Below, in pieces: positions 1-6,872 of a stretch of DNA of 9,768 bases. Position 1 is the stretch's first letter, and each line of letters starts with the position of its first letter. Source of the DNA: DATARH01 sp035507475 (GTDB taxonomy: Bacteria > Pseudomonadota > Alphaproteobacteria > ATCC43930 > CGMCC-115725). The translations under genes and the position numbers were made by a program. Below the pieces are notes generated by a model. That model saw only the letters and a program-made list of their open reading frames with translations. It did not search any database and was not told the DNA's origin. The stretch is from the NCBI GenBank assembly GCA_035507475.1, contig DATJOB010000202.1:1-9768 (forward strand), given 5' to 3'.

Positions 1-117
1 ATCCCATGCCGCGACCGCAGCGCCGCCCGCCGCCAGCGCCTTGACCGTCGCCAGGCCGGAGCGGGCGAGGCCGAGCACCGCGACCGTGCGACCGGCGAAT
101 CCGCGGACGACGATCAT
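1..117 (-). CDS. murD: UDP-N-acetylmuramoyl-L-alanine--D-glutamate ligase MurD, N-terminal fragment
   Basis: MurD is the cytoplasmic ATP-dependent ligase that adds D-glutamate to UDP-MurNAc-L-Ala. Only the first 39 codons are inside the window; the gene continues past position 1. The reading starts with ATG at 117 (MIVVRGFAGRTVAVLG) and runs on through LARSGLA and an Ala/Gly-rich helix to a terminal WD. This is the N-terminal nucleotide-binding-like fold of MurD, in which VLGLxxSG is the usual glycine-rich turn. It begins 5 nt after the mraY stop, as in standard dcw clusters, so translation is probably coupled. The call rests on the short N-terminus plus position after mraY; both agree. Nothing downstream (ftsW, murG and so on) can be checked. 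Confidence 0.9.
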   Translation of the reverse strand, partial: MIVVRGFAGRTVAVLGLARSGLATVKALAAGGAAVAAWD

Positions 118-122
118 CGCGG

Positions 123-1211
123 CTAGCGCAGCTTCAGCGTCGCCAGCCCGGCAATCGCCAGGATCGAGGCGATGATCCAGAAGCGGATGACGACGGTCGG
201 CTCCTCCCAGCCCTTCTGCTCGAAATGGTGGTGCAGCGGCGCCATGCGGAAGACCCGACGGCCGGTCAGCTTGAAGCTCGCCACCTGGACGATCACCGAG
301 ACCGCTTCGAGGACGAACAGGCCGCCGACGATCGCCAGCACCAGCTCGTGCTTGGTCACGATGCTGATCGCGCCGAGCGCGCCGCCGAGCGACAGCGAGC
401 CGGTGTCGCCCATGAACACCATCGCGGGCGGCGCGTTGAACCACAGAAAGCCGAGCCCGGCGCCGATGATCGCGCCGCAGAACACGGTCAGCTCGTCGGC
501 ATGCGGCACGTGGTAGAGCTGCAAATAGGTCGCGAAGGTCAGGTTGCCGACCATGTAGGCGATAAAGGCGAAGCATCCGGCCGCGATCATCGTCGGCACG
601 ATGGCCAGCCCGTCGAGCCCGTCGGTGAGGTTGACGGCGTTCGACGTCCCGACGATCACGAAGGCGCCGAACGGCACGAAGAACCAGCCGAGATCGACCA
701 GCACGCTCTTGAAGAACGGCACCGCGACGGTGTTCGCCAGGGGCTGGTGGGTGAGCGTCGCGAGCGCGACGCAGACCGCGACGGCGATCGCGATCTCGAG
801 CAGCAGCTTCATCCTGCCCGACAGGCCGCGATGCGAGCGGCGGGTGAGCTTGCGGTAGTCGTCGAAGAACCCGATGAGCCCGAAGCCGACCGTCACCGCC
901 AGCACGATCCAGACATAGGCATTGGCGAGATCGCCCCACAGCAGCGTCGACAGGGTCAGCGCCAGCAGGATCAGGAACCCGCCCATGGTCGGCGTGCCCT
1001 TCTTGCGCAGCAAATGGCTCTCCGGGCCGTCGTCGCGAATCGGCTGGCCCTCGCCCTGCTTCGATTTGAGCCAGGCGATCATCCGCGGGCCGCAGGCGAA
1101 GCTGATGAGCAGCGCCGTCAGGACCGCACCGCCGGAGCGAAAGGTGATGTAGCGGAACAGGTTGAGCGCGTGGAACTCGTCGCTCAGCGGATAGAGGAGC
1201 AGATAAAGCAT
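123..1211 (-). CDS. mraY: Phospho-N-acetylmuramoyl-pentapeptide-transferase MraY
   Basis: MraY is the integral membrane enzyme that transfers phospho-MurNAc-pentapeptide from UDP to undecaprenyl phosphate, making lipid I. The 362-residue product has the usual length and about ten hydrophobic segments. Family motifs are visible: GTPTMGG at residues 72-78, the Asp pair in FDDYRK at 116-121, NLTDGLDGL at 194-202, MGDTG at 267-271 and LHHHFE at 326-331. I chose the ATG at 1211 because MLYLLLYPLSDEFHALN matches the normal MraY N-terminus. The frame stays open 30 codons further upstream, but that extension is Pro/Arg-rich and does not fit the family. No clear Shine-Dalgarno sequence precedes this ATG. 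The gene follows murE after a 99-nt spacer, the only loose joint in the cluster, and precedes murD by 5 nt. Identification is secure. Confidence 0.97.
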   Translation of the reverse strand: MLYLLLYPLSDEFHALNLFRYITFRSGGAVLTALLISFACGPRMIAWLKSKQGEGQPIRDDGPESHLLRKKGTPTMGGFLILLALTLSTLLWGDLANAYVWIVLAVTVGFGLIGFFDDYRKLTRRSHRGLSGRMKLLLEIAIAVAVCVALATLTHQPLANTVAVPFFKSVLVDLGWFFVPFGAFVIVGTSNAVNLTDGLDGLAIVPTMIAAGCFAFIAYMVGNLTFATYLQLYHVPHADELTVFCGAIIGAGLGFLWFNAPPAMVFMGDTGSLSLGGALGAISIVTKHELVLAIVGGLFVLEAVSVIVQVASFKLTGRRVFRMAPLHHHFEQKGWEEPTVVIRFWIIASILAIAGLATLKLR

Positions 1212-1310
1212 GCGGCGGTTTTTCGTGAAAGGCGGCGGGCGCCGACGCGCCGGCGGAAAAGGGGTAACGCATAGCCGCAACTCCGCGGGGCCACAAGTCA
1301 TGCGGCGCCC
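1212..1310 (-). other. murE-mraY spacer at the place where murF is expected
   Basis: These 99 nt separate the murE stop codon from the mraY start. In the usual dcw order murF (about 1.4 kb) lies here. I see no MurF-like peptide in any frame: the frame open into mraY reads as an Ala/Pro/Arg-rich stretch with no Mur ligase motif. A short GC-rich hairpin is possible (GGCGC, loop GTCG, GCGCC on the minus strand), followed by a short C/T-rich and A-rich stretch before mraY. No promoter or strong ribosome binding site stands out. Confidence 0.6.
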
Positions 1311-2807
1311 TCACGATGCCGGGCGCCGGCGCAGCGCGGCGGCGGCGACTTCGGCATCGTCGAACGGCAGCGTCTCGCGGCCGACGATCTGCCCGCTTTC
1401 GTGGCCCTTGCCGGCGATCACCAGCACGTCGCCCGGCGCCAGCGCGGCGATCGCGGTGGCGATCGCGCGGCCGCGGTCGCCGATCTCGATCGCGCCGGGC
1501 GCGGCGGCGAGGACCGCACGCCGGATCGTCGCCGGCTCCTCGCTGCGCGGGTTGTCGTCGGTGACGTAGAGGATGTCCGCCGCCGCCGCGCAGGCCGCGC
1601 CCATCAGCGGGCGCTTGCCGGGGTCGCGGTCGCCGCCGGCGCCGAACACGACCGCGAGCCGGCCAGCGGTATGCGGCCGTGCCGCGGCGAGCACCGTCGC
1701 CAGCGCGTCCGGGGTGTGCGCGTAATCGACGAAGACCGCGGCGCCGTCGCTTTCGCCGATCAGCTGCATGCGGCCGGGCACCGTGGTCAGCCTCGCGAGC
1801 GCTTCCGCCGCCCGCTCGGGCTCGGCGCCGGTCGCGATCGCCAAGCCGAGCGCGGCGAGCACGTTGAGCGCCTGGAAGTCGCCGATCAGCGCCAGCTCGG
1901 CCGCGAAAGGCCGGCCGAAGAGCGAAAGCGCGACGCGCTGGCCGCGGCGGTGCGGCTCGCGCGACAGCAGCCGCAGCTCCGCGCCCTCGGCGGTTCCGTA
2001 AGACACGACCTTGCTGCCGCGCCCGCCGACCAGCGCGGCGAGTCGGGCGAATTCCGGGCTGTCGGCGTTGAGCACCGCACTCCCCTGCGGCGCCAGCAGG
2101 TCGGCGAACAGGCGGTCCTTCGCCGCGCGGTAGGCGGCCATGTCGCCGTGGTAGTCGAGATGGTCGCGGGTCAGGTTGGTGAAGGCGGCGGCGGCGAATT
2201 CGAGCCCGTCGAGGCGGTGCTGGGCGAGCCCGTGGCTCGACGCCTCGATCGCCGCGCAGGTCACGCCGCGCCCGGCGAGTTCGCCGAGCGTGCGATGCAG
2301 CGCGACCGGGTCGGGCGTGGTCAGCGCCCCCGGATGGCGCTCGTCGCCGACCACCCAGCCAAGCGTGCCGAGGCTCGCCGCGCCGCGGCCGAGCGCCTGC
2401 CAGATCTCGCGCGTGAAATGCGCCACCGAGGTCTTGCCGTTGGTCCCGGTAACCGCGGCGAGGACGGCGGGGCGCGCGGCGTGGAAGCGCGACGCAAGAA
2501 GCGCCAGGCGGCGCTGCGGGTTGGGGTCGACGAGGAGGGTGACGCGGCGCCGCGCCGCCGCGTCGAGCGCGAGCGCGTCCGGGTCGTCGGTCAGGATCGC
2601 GACCGCGCCGCGCGCCACCGCCTCGCCAGCGAAGCGCCGCCCGTCGGCGGCAACGCCCTTCAGCGCGGCGAACAGGAAACCCGGCTCGACCCGGCGCGAA
2701 TCCGCGCTGATCCCGAGGATCTCGGGGTCGCGGTCGCTCGCCTCCGGCAAAGCTGACCGGATCGCCAAGGGGGAGGCGTCCGATCCGACCAGCTCAGTAA
2801 TCTTCAA
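1311..2807 (-). CDS. murE: UDP-MurNAc-L-Ala-D-Glu--2,6-diaminopimelate ligase MurE
   Basis: MurE is the cytoplasmic ATP-dependent ligase that adds the third stem residue to UDP-MurNAc-L-Ala-D-Glu. The 498-residue reading has all three Mur ligase domains: an N-terminal UDP-binding part, a central ATPase with GTNGKTS at 121-127, TTPDP at 163-167, EASSHGL at 188-194 and the probable carbamylated lysine near 230, and a C-terminal domain with DNPR at 418-421 and GKGHE at 466-470. DNPR is the known signature of meso-diaminopimelate specificity, so the wall is probably the mDAP type. I chose TTG at 2807 because the family N-terminus (KITELVGSD) begins there and AGGAAGG lies 4 nt upstream. The longer open frame reaching 2951 would run into ftsI. 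The start overlaps the ftsI end by 14 nt. Start choice is fairly sure; function is secure. Confidence 0.95.
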   Translation of the reverse strand: MKITELVGSDASPLAIRSALPEASDRDPEILGISADSRRVEPGFLFAALKGVAADGRRFAGEAVARGAVAILTDDPDALALDAAARRRVTLLVDPNPQRRLALLASRFHAARPAVLAAVTGTNGKTSVAHFTREIWQALGRGAASLGTLGWVVGDERHPGALTTPDPVALHRTLGELAGRGVTCAAIEASSHGLAQHRLDGLEFAAAAFTNLTRDHLDYHGDMAAYRAAKDRLFADLLAPQGSAVLNADSPEFARLAALVGGRGSKVVSYGTAEGAELRLLSREPHRRGQRVALSLFGRPFAAELALIGDFQALNVLAALGLAIATGAEPERAAEALARLTTVPGRMQLIGESDGAAVFVDYAHTPDALATVLAAARPHTAGRLAVVFGAGGDRDPGKRPLMGAACAAAADILYVTDDNPRSEEPATIRRAVLAAAPGAIEIGDRGRAIATAIAALAPGDVLVIAGKGHESGQIVGRETLPFDDAEVAAAALRRRPAS

Positions 2808-4584
2808 TCTTCCTTCCTGCGAGGCTCTCGATCTGAAGGGACTTGACGATCTCGGGCGACTGCTCGTCGACCGGCGCGACGCCGAGCAGCGGCGCGATGC
2901 GCTCGATGATCCGGCTCGTCGCCGGCGCGACGGTCCAGCCGGCGGTCGCATAGCCGTGGCTCTCCTTGTTGCCGTGCGGCTCGTCGACCAGGGTCAGCAT
3001 GACATATTGCGGGTCGTTCATCGGAAATGCGCCGATGAACGAGGAGAGCAGCTTCTTCTCCTCGTAGCGTCCGTGCTGGTTCTTCTCCGCGGTGCCGGTC
3101 TTGCCGCCGACCACGTAGCCCGGTGCCTCGGCCAGCCGGGCGGTGCCGTATTCGACGACATAGCGCATCAGCTTGCGCATCTGGGTCGAGGTCTTTTCCG
3201 AGATCACCCGCACGCCCGGCACCTGAGCGCCCTCGGGCACCTTGAGCATGGTCGGCGGGTGCAGGATGCCGCCGTTGATGATCGCCGCGGTCGCGGTGAT
3301 CATGTGCAGCGGCGTCACCGCGATGCCGTGGCCGAAGGCGATGGTCATCACGTTGACCGGCCGCCACACCGCCGGGAAATGCGGCTTGGCGACCTCGACC
3401 TTGTCGAGCTCGATCGGCACCGGCGCGAGCAGCCCGAGACGGCCGAGAAAGGCACGCTGACGGTCGGCGCCGGCGGCCAGCGCCATGCGCGCCGAGCCGA
3501 TGTTCGACGAGTACATGAAGATCTCGGGTACGCTCAGCACCCGGTGCTTGCCGTGATAGTCCTCGATCGTGAACCGGCCGATCTCGATCGGGTTCCGCGC
3601 GTCGTAGGTCGACGTCATCGTCGCGACACCGCTGTCGAGGGCCATCGCGGTATTGAAGATCTTGAACACCGAGCCGAGCTCGTACTCGCCCGACGTGATC
3701 TTGTTGAAGACCCTGTCGCGGTCTTCCGCGGTCGCGGTCTTCGGGTTGGTCGAGGGCGGATGGTTGGGGTCGAAATCGGGCAGCGAGGCCATCGCCACGA
3801 TCTCGCCGGTATGCACGTTCATGATGATGCCGGCGGCGCCCTTCGCGCCGAACTCGTCGATGACGTGCTGCAGCTCGTCCTTCAGCACGAACTGGACGCG
3901 GGCGTCGAGCGCCAGGGCGACCGTCTGGCCGTGGCCGCGGATCGCCGGGTTGAGCCCGCGCTCGATGCCGGCCTCGCCGATATTGTCGATCCCGCAATAG
4001 CCGACCGCGTGTGCCGCCAGATCGCCGAGCGGGTAGACGCGGCGCTCTTCCGGGCTGAATTCGACCCCCGGTATGCCGAGATTGTTGATCGCGTATTCCT
4101 GGCGCGGGGTCAGTGAGCGCTTGAGATAGGCGAAGCTGCGGCCGGAGACGAGCTTGGCGCGGATTTCCGCCACCGACAGGTCGGGCAGCGCCTTGGTCAG
4201 CGCGCGCGCCGCCTCGTCGGGGCTTTCGCCGGCCTGCAGCAGCTCCTTGGAGTTGACGTAGACCGCCGGGCTGTCAAGGTTGGTCGCCAGCAGCGTGCCG
4301 TTGCGGTCGACGATGTCGGCGCGCACCGGCGGCGGCGGGGCGACGAGCCGGGCGCGTGCCACCCGCTGGTCGGCGGGGCCGGCCTGACCCTCGACGACGT
4401 CGACCAGCCGGCCGGCGACGACGAGAAACACCAGCGCGAACAGCGAGGCGGCGAGCAGGAGGCGGGTGCGCGTCGCTTCGAGCAGCTCGGCGGCGGCGGC
4501 GTCGGCGACCACCGGCGCGCAGGGCGGCGGCTTGAAGTGCCGCGGCCGGCACGGGTTGTCGTCGAGACGCTGGGCCGACAGCAT
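2794..4584 (-). CDS. ftsI: Peptidoglycan D,D-transpeptidase FtsI (PBP3)
   Basis: FtsI is the class B penicillin-binding protein that cross-links septal peptidoglycan, acting in the periplasm within the divisome together with FtsW. The 596-residue product has a cytoplasmic N-terminus of about 40 residues, one membrane anchor (about 41-61), the non-catalytic domain box RADIVDRNG at 88-96 and then the transpeptidase domain. The active-site motifs are all present: SVFK at 305-308 with the nucleophile Ser305, SSN at 359-361 and KTGTA at 495-499. The start is ATG at 4584, sharing one base with the ftsL stop (TGATG). The frame remains open far upstream to 5328, but that part is the shadow of ftsL and rsmH. 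The short C-terminal tail ends in KIEDY inside the murE ribosome binding region. Nothing suggests loss of function. Confidence 0.96.
   Translation of the reverse strand: MLSAQRLDDNPCRPRHFKPPPCAPVVADAAAAELLEATRTRLLLAASLFALVFLVVAGRLVDVVEGQAGPADQRVARARLVAPPPPVRADIVDRNGTLLATNLDSPAVYVNSKELLQAGESPDEAARALTKALPDLSVAEIRAKLVSGRSFAYLKRSLTPRQEYAINNLGIPGVEFSPEERRVYPLGDLAAHAVGYCGIDNIGEAGIERGLNPAIRGHGQTVALALDARVQFVLKDELQHVIDEFGAKGAAGIIMNVHTGEIVAMASLPDFDPNHPPSTNPKTATAEDRDRVFNKITSGEYELGSVFKIFNTAMALDSGVATMTSTYDARNPIEIGRFTIEDYHGKHRVLSVPEIFMYSSNIGSARMALAAGADRQRAFLGRLGLLAPVPIELDKVEVAKPHFPAVWRPVNVMTIAFGHGIAVTPLHMITATAAIINGGILHPPTMLKVPEGAQVPGVRVISEKTSTQMRKLMRYVVEYGTARLAEAPGYVVGGKTGTAEKNQHGRYEEKKLLSSFIGAFPMNDPQYVMLTLVDEPHGNKESHGYATAGWTVAPATSRIIERIAPLLGVAPVDEQSPEIVKSLQIESLAGRKIEDY
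2808..2818 (-). promoter_or_regulatory. Ribosome binding site deciding the murE TTG start
   Basis: On the minus strand this reads AGGAAGGAAGA directly before TTG at 2807. It is a strong purine-rich Shine-Dalgarno match lying inside the last codons of ftsI. No ATG or GTG in the murE frame near here has comparable support, which favours the TTG start and translation by ribosomes finishing ftsI. Confidence 0.6.
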
Positions 4585-5108
4585 CAGCGGTCGCCGGCGA
4601 CTTGCGCGAAGAGCGCGTCGAGCGAGGCAACGGTCGCCGGGCGCGCAGCCGGCGCGGCCGCGGTTGCCGCCGGTGCCGGGGCGGCGCGCGGCGCGGCGAC
4701 GGCCGGCGCCGGCGCAGCGGGAAGCGGAGCGGACGGCACCGGCTCCGCCGCAAGCGAGACCGTCTCGAGCGGTATGGCGCCGGCCGGCGGCCCGGTCTCC
4801 GGCGGCGCCGCCGCATCGGCTGGCGGCGCCGGGCGCAGCGGGATCGCGGCGATGCTGGCGACAACCTGTTTCGGCGCCATCGGCACCAGCCCGACATAGC
4901 GGCGGTTGAGGTCGGCGAGCAGCTCGGGCTGGTTGAGGAAGGTCCAGTCCGCGGTCAGCTCGTGGATCTCCTTCTGCTCTGCCACGGTCTTCTTGCGCAC
5001 CCCGCCGAGCTCGTCCTCGAGGTTCTGCACGGTCTGCTTGACCGCGAAATTCGCGATCCCGGTCGCCATCACCAGCACGAACCAGAACAGCCCGCCGAAC
5101 TGCCTCAT
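4584..5108 (-). CDS. ftsL: Cell division protein FtsL with long Ala/Pro-rich tail
   Basis: FtsL is a small bitopic divisome protein that normally forms a complex with FtsB and FtsQ and activates FtsWI. The 174-residue product has a very short cytoplasmic start, one membrane helix (about residues 5-22), a predicted periplasmic coiled coil (about 26-52) and the characteristic segment DWTFLNQPELLADLNRRYVG at 54-73. This matches alphaproteobacterial FtsL. Residues from about 90 to 160 are almost entirely Ala, Pro and Val, followed by a small amphipathic end (SLDALFAQV). The family is often nearer 100-130 residues, so this tail is extra. ATG at 5108 overlaps the rsmH stop by 4 nt (ATGA), and the stop touches the ftsI start. 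Call rests on position, topology and the LNQP segment. Confidence 0.9.
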   Translation of the reverse strand: MRQFGGLFWFVLVMATGIANFAVKQTVQNLEDELGGVRKKTVAEQKEIHELTADWTFLNQPELLADLNRRYVGLVPMAPKQVVASIAAIPLRPAPPADAAAPPETGPPAGAIPLETVSLAAEPVPSAPLPAAPAPAVAAPRAAPAPAATAAAPAARPATVASLDALFAQVAGDR

Positions 5109-6091
5109 GGCCGCGCCTCCGCAAAGGGCGCGGCAGCGGTGCGTTCGGCGGCGCGCAGTCGGGCCGAGCGCGCCCGCGGGTTGCGCGCGACCTCGTCGGC
5201 GGCGGGGCGGATCGCCCGGCGGCTGCGCAGGATGAAGCTCGGCGCCGGTCCGGCGGCGGCGGGCGGCAGATGACGCGAGCCGCGCGGCGGCTCGCTGCGC
5301 CGGCGCAGGAAGGTTTTGACCCGCGCATCCTCGAGCGAATGGAACGAGACGACCGCGAGCCGGCCGCCGGGCATCAGCAGCCGCTCGGCGGCCGCCAGCC
5401 CGCGGTCGAGCTCGCCGAGTTCGTCGTTGACCGCGATGCGCAACGCCTGGAACGTCCGCGTCGCCGGGTCGAGCCCCGGTTCACGCCGGGAGGCATGATG
5501 CGGGATCGCGCCGCGCACGATCTCGGCGAGCGCGCCGGTGGTGACCAGCGGGCCGCGCGCCCGGCCGGCGGCGATGGCGTGGGCGACGCGCCGGGCGTGC
5601 CGCTCCTCGCCGAGCGTGGCGATCAGTTCGGCCAGCTCGCGCTCGGACAACCGCGCGACAAGATCGGCGGCGCTGGCGCCGGCGCGGCTCATCCGCATGT
5701 CGAGCGGTCCGTCGGCGCGGAACGAGAAGCCGCGTTCCGGGCTGTCGAGCTGGAACGAGGAGACGCCGAGGTCGAAGGCGATGCCCGAGATCGGCCCCGG
5801 CGCGAACGGGCCGATCAGCCGCTCCATGTCGCCGAACGGCCCGGCGATCAGCGTGAGGCGGCCGCCGTATCGGGCCGCCAGCGCCTCGCCGCGCGCCACC
5901 GCCTCGGGGTCGCGGTCGATGCCGAAGACGCGACAGCGCGCGGCTCCGAGCAGCGCCTCGCTATAGCCGCCGCCGCCGAACGTGGCGTCGACATAGACCG
6001 CGTCGTCGCGCGGGGCGAGCGCGTCGAGCACGGCATCGACCAGCACCGGGACGTGTCCCGGGCCGCGCTGCGAGGTGGCCGAGGCCGCCAT
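5105..6091 (-). CDS. rsmH: 16S rRNA (cytosine(1402)-N(4))-methyltransferase RsmH (MraW)
   Basis: RsmH uses S-adenosylmethionine to methylate N4 of C1402 in the decoding centre of 16S rRNA. The 328-residue product shows the whole family pattern: GHVPVLVDAVLDAL at 12-25, the SAM-binding glycine loop VDATFGGGG at about 34-42, the acidic GIDRDP loop at about 57-62, FDLGVSS followed by FQLD, FSFRADGPLDMRMS, the FQALRIAVN helix and SFHSLEDARVK. The Arg/Ala-rich C-terminus is normal for the family. ATG at 6091 lies 5 nt after the mraZ stop, and the stop codon overlaps ftsL by 4 nt, so the gene sits inside one translationally coupled unit. Second gene of the dcw cluster, as usual. Confidence 0.97.
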   Translation of the reverse strand: MAASATSQRGPGHVPVLVDAVLDALAPRDDAVYVDATFGGGGYSEALLGAARCRVFGIDRDPEAVARGEALAARYGGRLTLIAGPFGDMERLIGPFAPGPISGIAFDLGVSSFQLDSPERGFSFRADGPLDMRMSRAGASAADLVARLSERELAELIATLGEERHARRVAHAIAAGRARGPLVTTGALAEIVRGAIPHHASRREPGLDPATRTFQALRIAVNDELGELDRGLAAAERLLMPGGRLAVVSFHSLEDARVKTFLRRRSEPPRGSRHLPPAAAGPAPSFILRSRRAIRPAADEVARNPRARSARLRAAERTAAAPFAEARP

Positions 6092-6096
6092 CGCGG

Positions 6097-6552
6097 CTAA
6101 TGGCCGCCGCGCGCGGGCAGCGTCGCGCCGTCGCGCCGCGCGCGCTCGCGCGCCTCGGTGCGATGCCGCGTGAACCGTCCCGGCTCCCAGATCTGGAACA
6201 TCCGGCCGAGCCCGACAAACGCCACCTCGTCGCCGATCTGCGCGTGCCCCTTCAAGTCTTCGGGGAGGACGATTCGCCCCTCGCCGTCGATCTGCAGCGA
6301 GCGCGACTCGGCGAAAATCAAGGCAAGGTCGTCGCGCCGGTCGGAATATTGCTCGAGGGTATCGATACCGGCGATCATTTCGGCGAGGTGATCGCTGCCG
6401 GTGCCGTCTATTGCCGGATACTTGAAGGATGGGATCAGCACCACCTGGTTCGGGTGGCGGTGCGTTGCCAGGGTGGAGCGAAAGGTCGCCGGCACTGAAA
6501 CACGCCCCTTGCGGTCGACCTTATTCACGAAAGTGGACAAGAACAGTTCCAC
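6097..6552 (-). CDS. mraZ: Transcriptional regulator MraZ
   Basis: MraZ is the first gene product of the dcw cluster, a ring-forming DNA-binding protein with two SpoVT/AbrB-like repeats that represses its own operon in Escherichia coli. The 151-residue reading has both signature motifs: DRKGR at 13-17 followed by VSVP, and DGEGR at 89-93 followed by IVLP. The N-terminus FLSTFVNKVDRKGRVSVP is typical of alphaproteobacteria and fixes the start as GTG at 6552. A G/A-rich sequence (GGGGGAAG on the minus strand) lies a few nt upstream as a possible ribosome binding site. It is probably regulated by its own product through the TGGG repeats at 6642-6675. The Arg-rich C-terminal end (about 130-151) is poorly conserved in general. 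Confidence 0.96.
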   Translation of the reverse strand: MELFLSTFVNKVDRKGRVSVPATFRSTLATHRHPNQVVLIPSFKYPAIDGTGSDHLAEMIAGIDTLEQYSDRRDDLALIFAESRSLQIDGEGRIVLPEDLKGHAQIGDEVAFVGLGRMFQIWEPGRFTRHRTEARERARRDGATLPARGGH

Positions 6553-6556
6553 TCAC

Positions 6557-6628
6557 TTCCCCCAACGCTCGCCCATCGACGCCCGGCAAGGGGCGGGCCC
6601 GGTTGCGCCGCCGAGTTCCCCCCAACGC
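6557..6628 (-). repeat. Pair of 12-13 nt direct repeats in the mraZ leader
   Basis: TTCCCCCAACGC at 6557-6568 and TTCCCCCCAACGC at 6616-6628 (plus strand) are nearly identical and lie 59 nt apart. On the mraZ coding strand they read GCGTTGGGGGAA and so contain TTGGGG. The near copy covers the probable mraZ ribosome binding site. They could be weak regulator sites or chance in G-rich DNA. Confidence 0.45.
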
Positions 6629-6641
6629 CGGCGCACGTCCA

Positions 6642-6675
6642 TGGGTGATCTTGGGATAGCATGGGATAATATGGG
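6642..6675. promoter_or_regulatory. Probable MraZ operator: four TGGG repeats at 10-bp spacing
   Basis: On the plus strand TGGG occurs at 6642, 6652, 6662 and 6672, giving units TGGGTGATCT, TGGGATAGCA, TGGGATAATA and TGGGCAGTCA. The period is exactly 10 bp, close to one helical turn, so all copies face the same side of the DNA. The E. coli MraZ operator is known to consist of TGGGN repeats separated by 5 nt, which is the same period. The array lies about 90-125 nt upstream of mraZ and overlaps the promoter candidates, as expected for autorepression. TGGG is on the strand opposite to the mraZ coding strand. Confidence 0.75.
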
Positions 6676-6694
6676 CAGTCAAGACGATTTATAA
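6654..6694 (-). promoter_or_regulatory. Candidate dcw/mraZ promoter
   Basis: Two overlapping sigma-70-like arrangements read toward mraZ. One has a good -35 (TTGACT, 6677-6682) with a poor -10 (CTATCC or TATCCC, about 6653-6659) at 17-18 nt. The other has a good -10 (TATTAT, 6666-6671) with a weak -35 (TTATAA, 6689-6694) at 17 nt. Either way the core promoter overlaps the TGGG array. The exact start of transcription cannot be fixed by reading. Confidence 0.4.
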
Positions 6695-6872
6695 TAATCA
6701 TGGACGATTCAAGATGTTCTATTGGAATCGGGCCTGGGCCTACCGCATCTAGTCTGCCGCACCATTGGCGCACTACTAGCTCGACCAACGTTCTCTATTC
6801 GTTCTCTTGGAAACGCAGAGAAAAATCTTCGGCGACGACAGGTCTGCGGCGTGCCCGGCGCAAGGCGGGCGA

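Larger units (their letters stand above)
6553..6872. other. Non-coding region between rnpB and mraZ
   Basis: About 320 nt with no convincing gene. From the mraZ side it holds a GC-rich leader (6553-6640) with two copies of a TTCCCCCAACGC-type repeat, then a phased TGGG array (6642-6675) and a markedly AT-rich patch (about 6660-6710) that contains the promoter candidates. Next come about 120 nt of mixed composition up to the rnpB 3' end. Open frames here overlap mraZ or rnpB and resemble nothing. Confidence 0.7.

Noticed and set aside
2808..2951. Longer murE reading starting at 2951.
   Set aside because: It would place 48 Arg/Ser-rich residues, the shadow of ftsI codons, before the normal MurE N-terminus.
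1401..4116. Long plus-strand open frames opposite murE and ftsI (up to 646 codons).
   Set aside because: They are Arg/Ala/Asp/His-rich antisense shadows of well-identified genes, with no family motif; such frames arise from GC-rich third positions.
6525..6788. An 87-codon minus-strand frame overlapping the mraZ start.
   Set aside because: It covers the promoter, the TGGG array and the leader; its sequence resembles nothing, and MraZ has a well-defined start in another frame.
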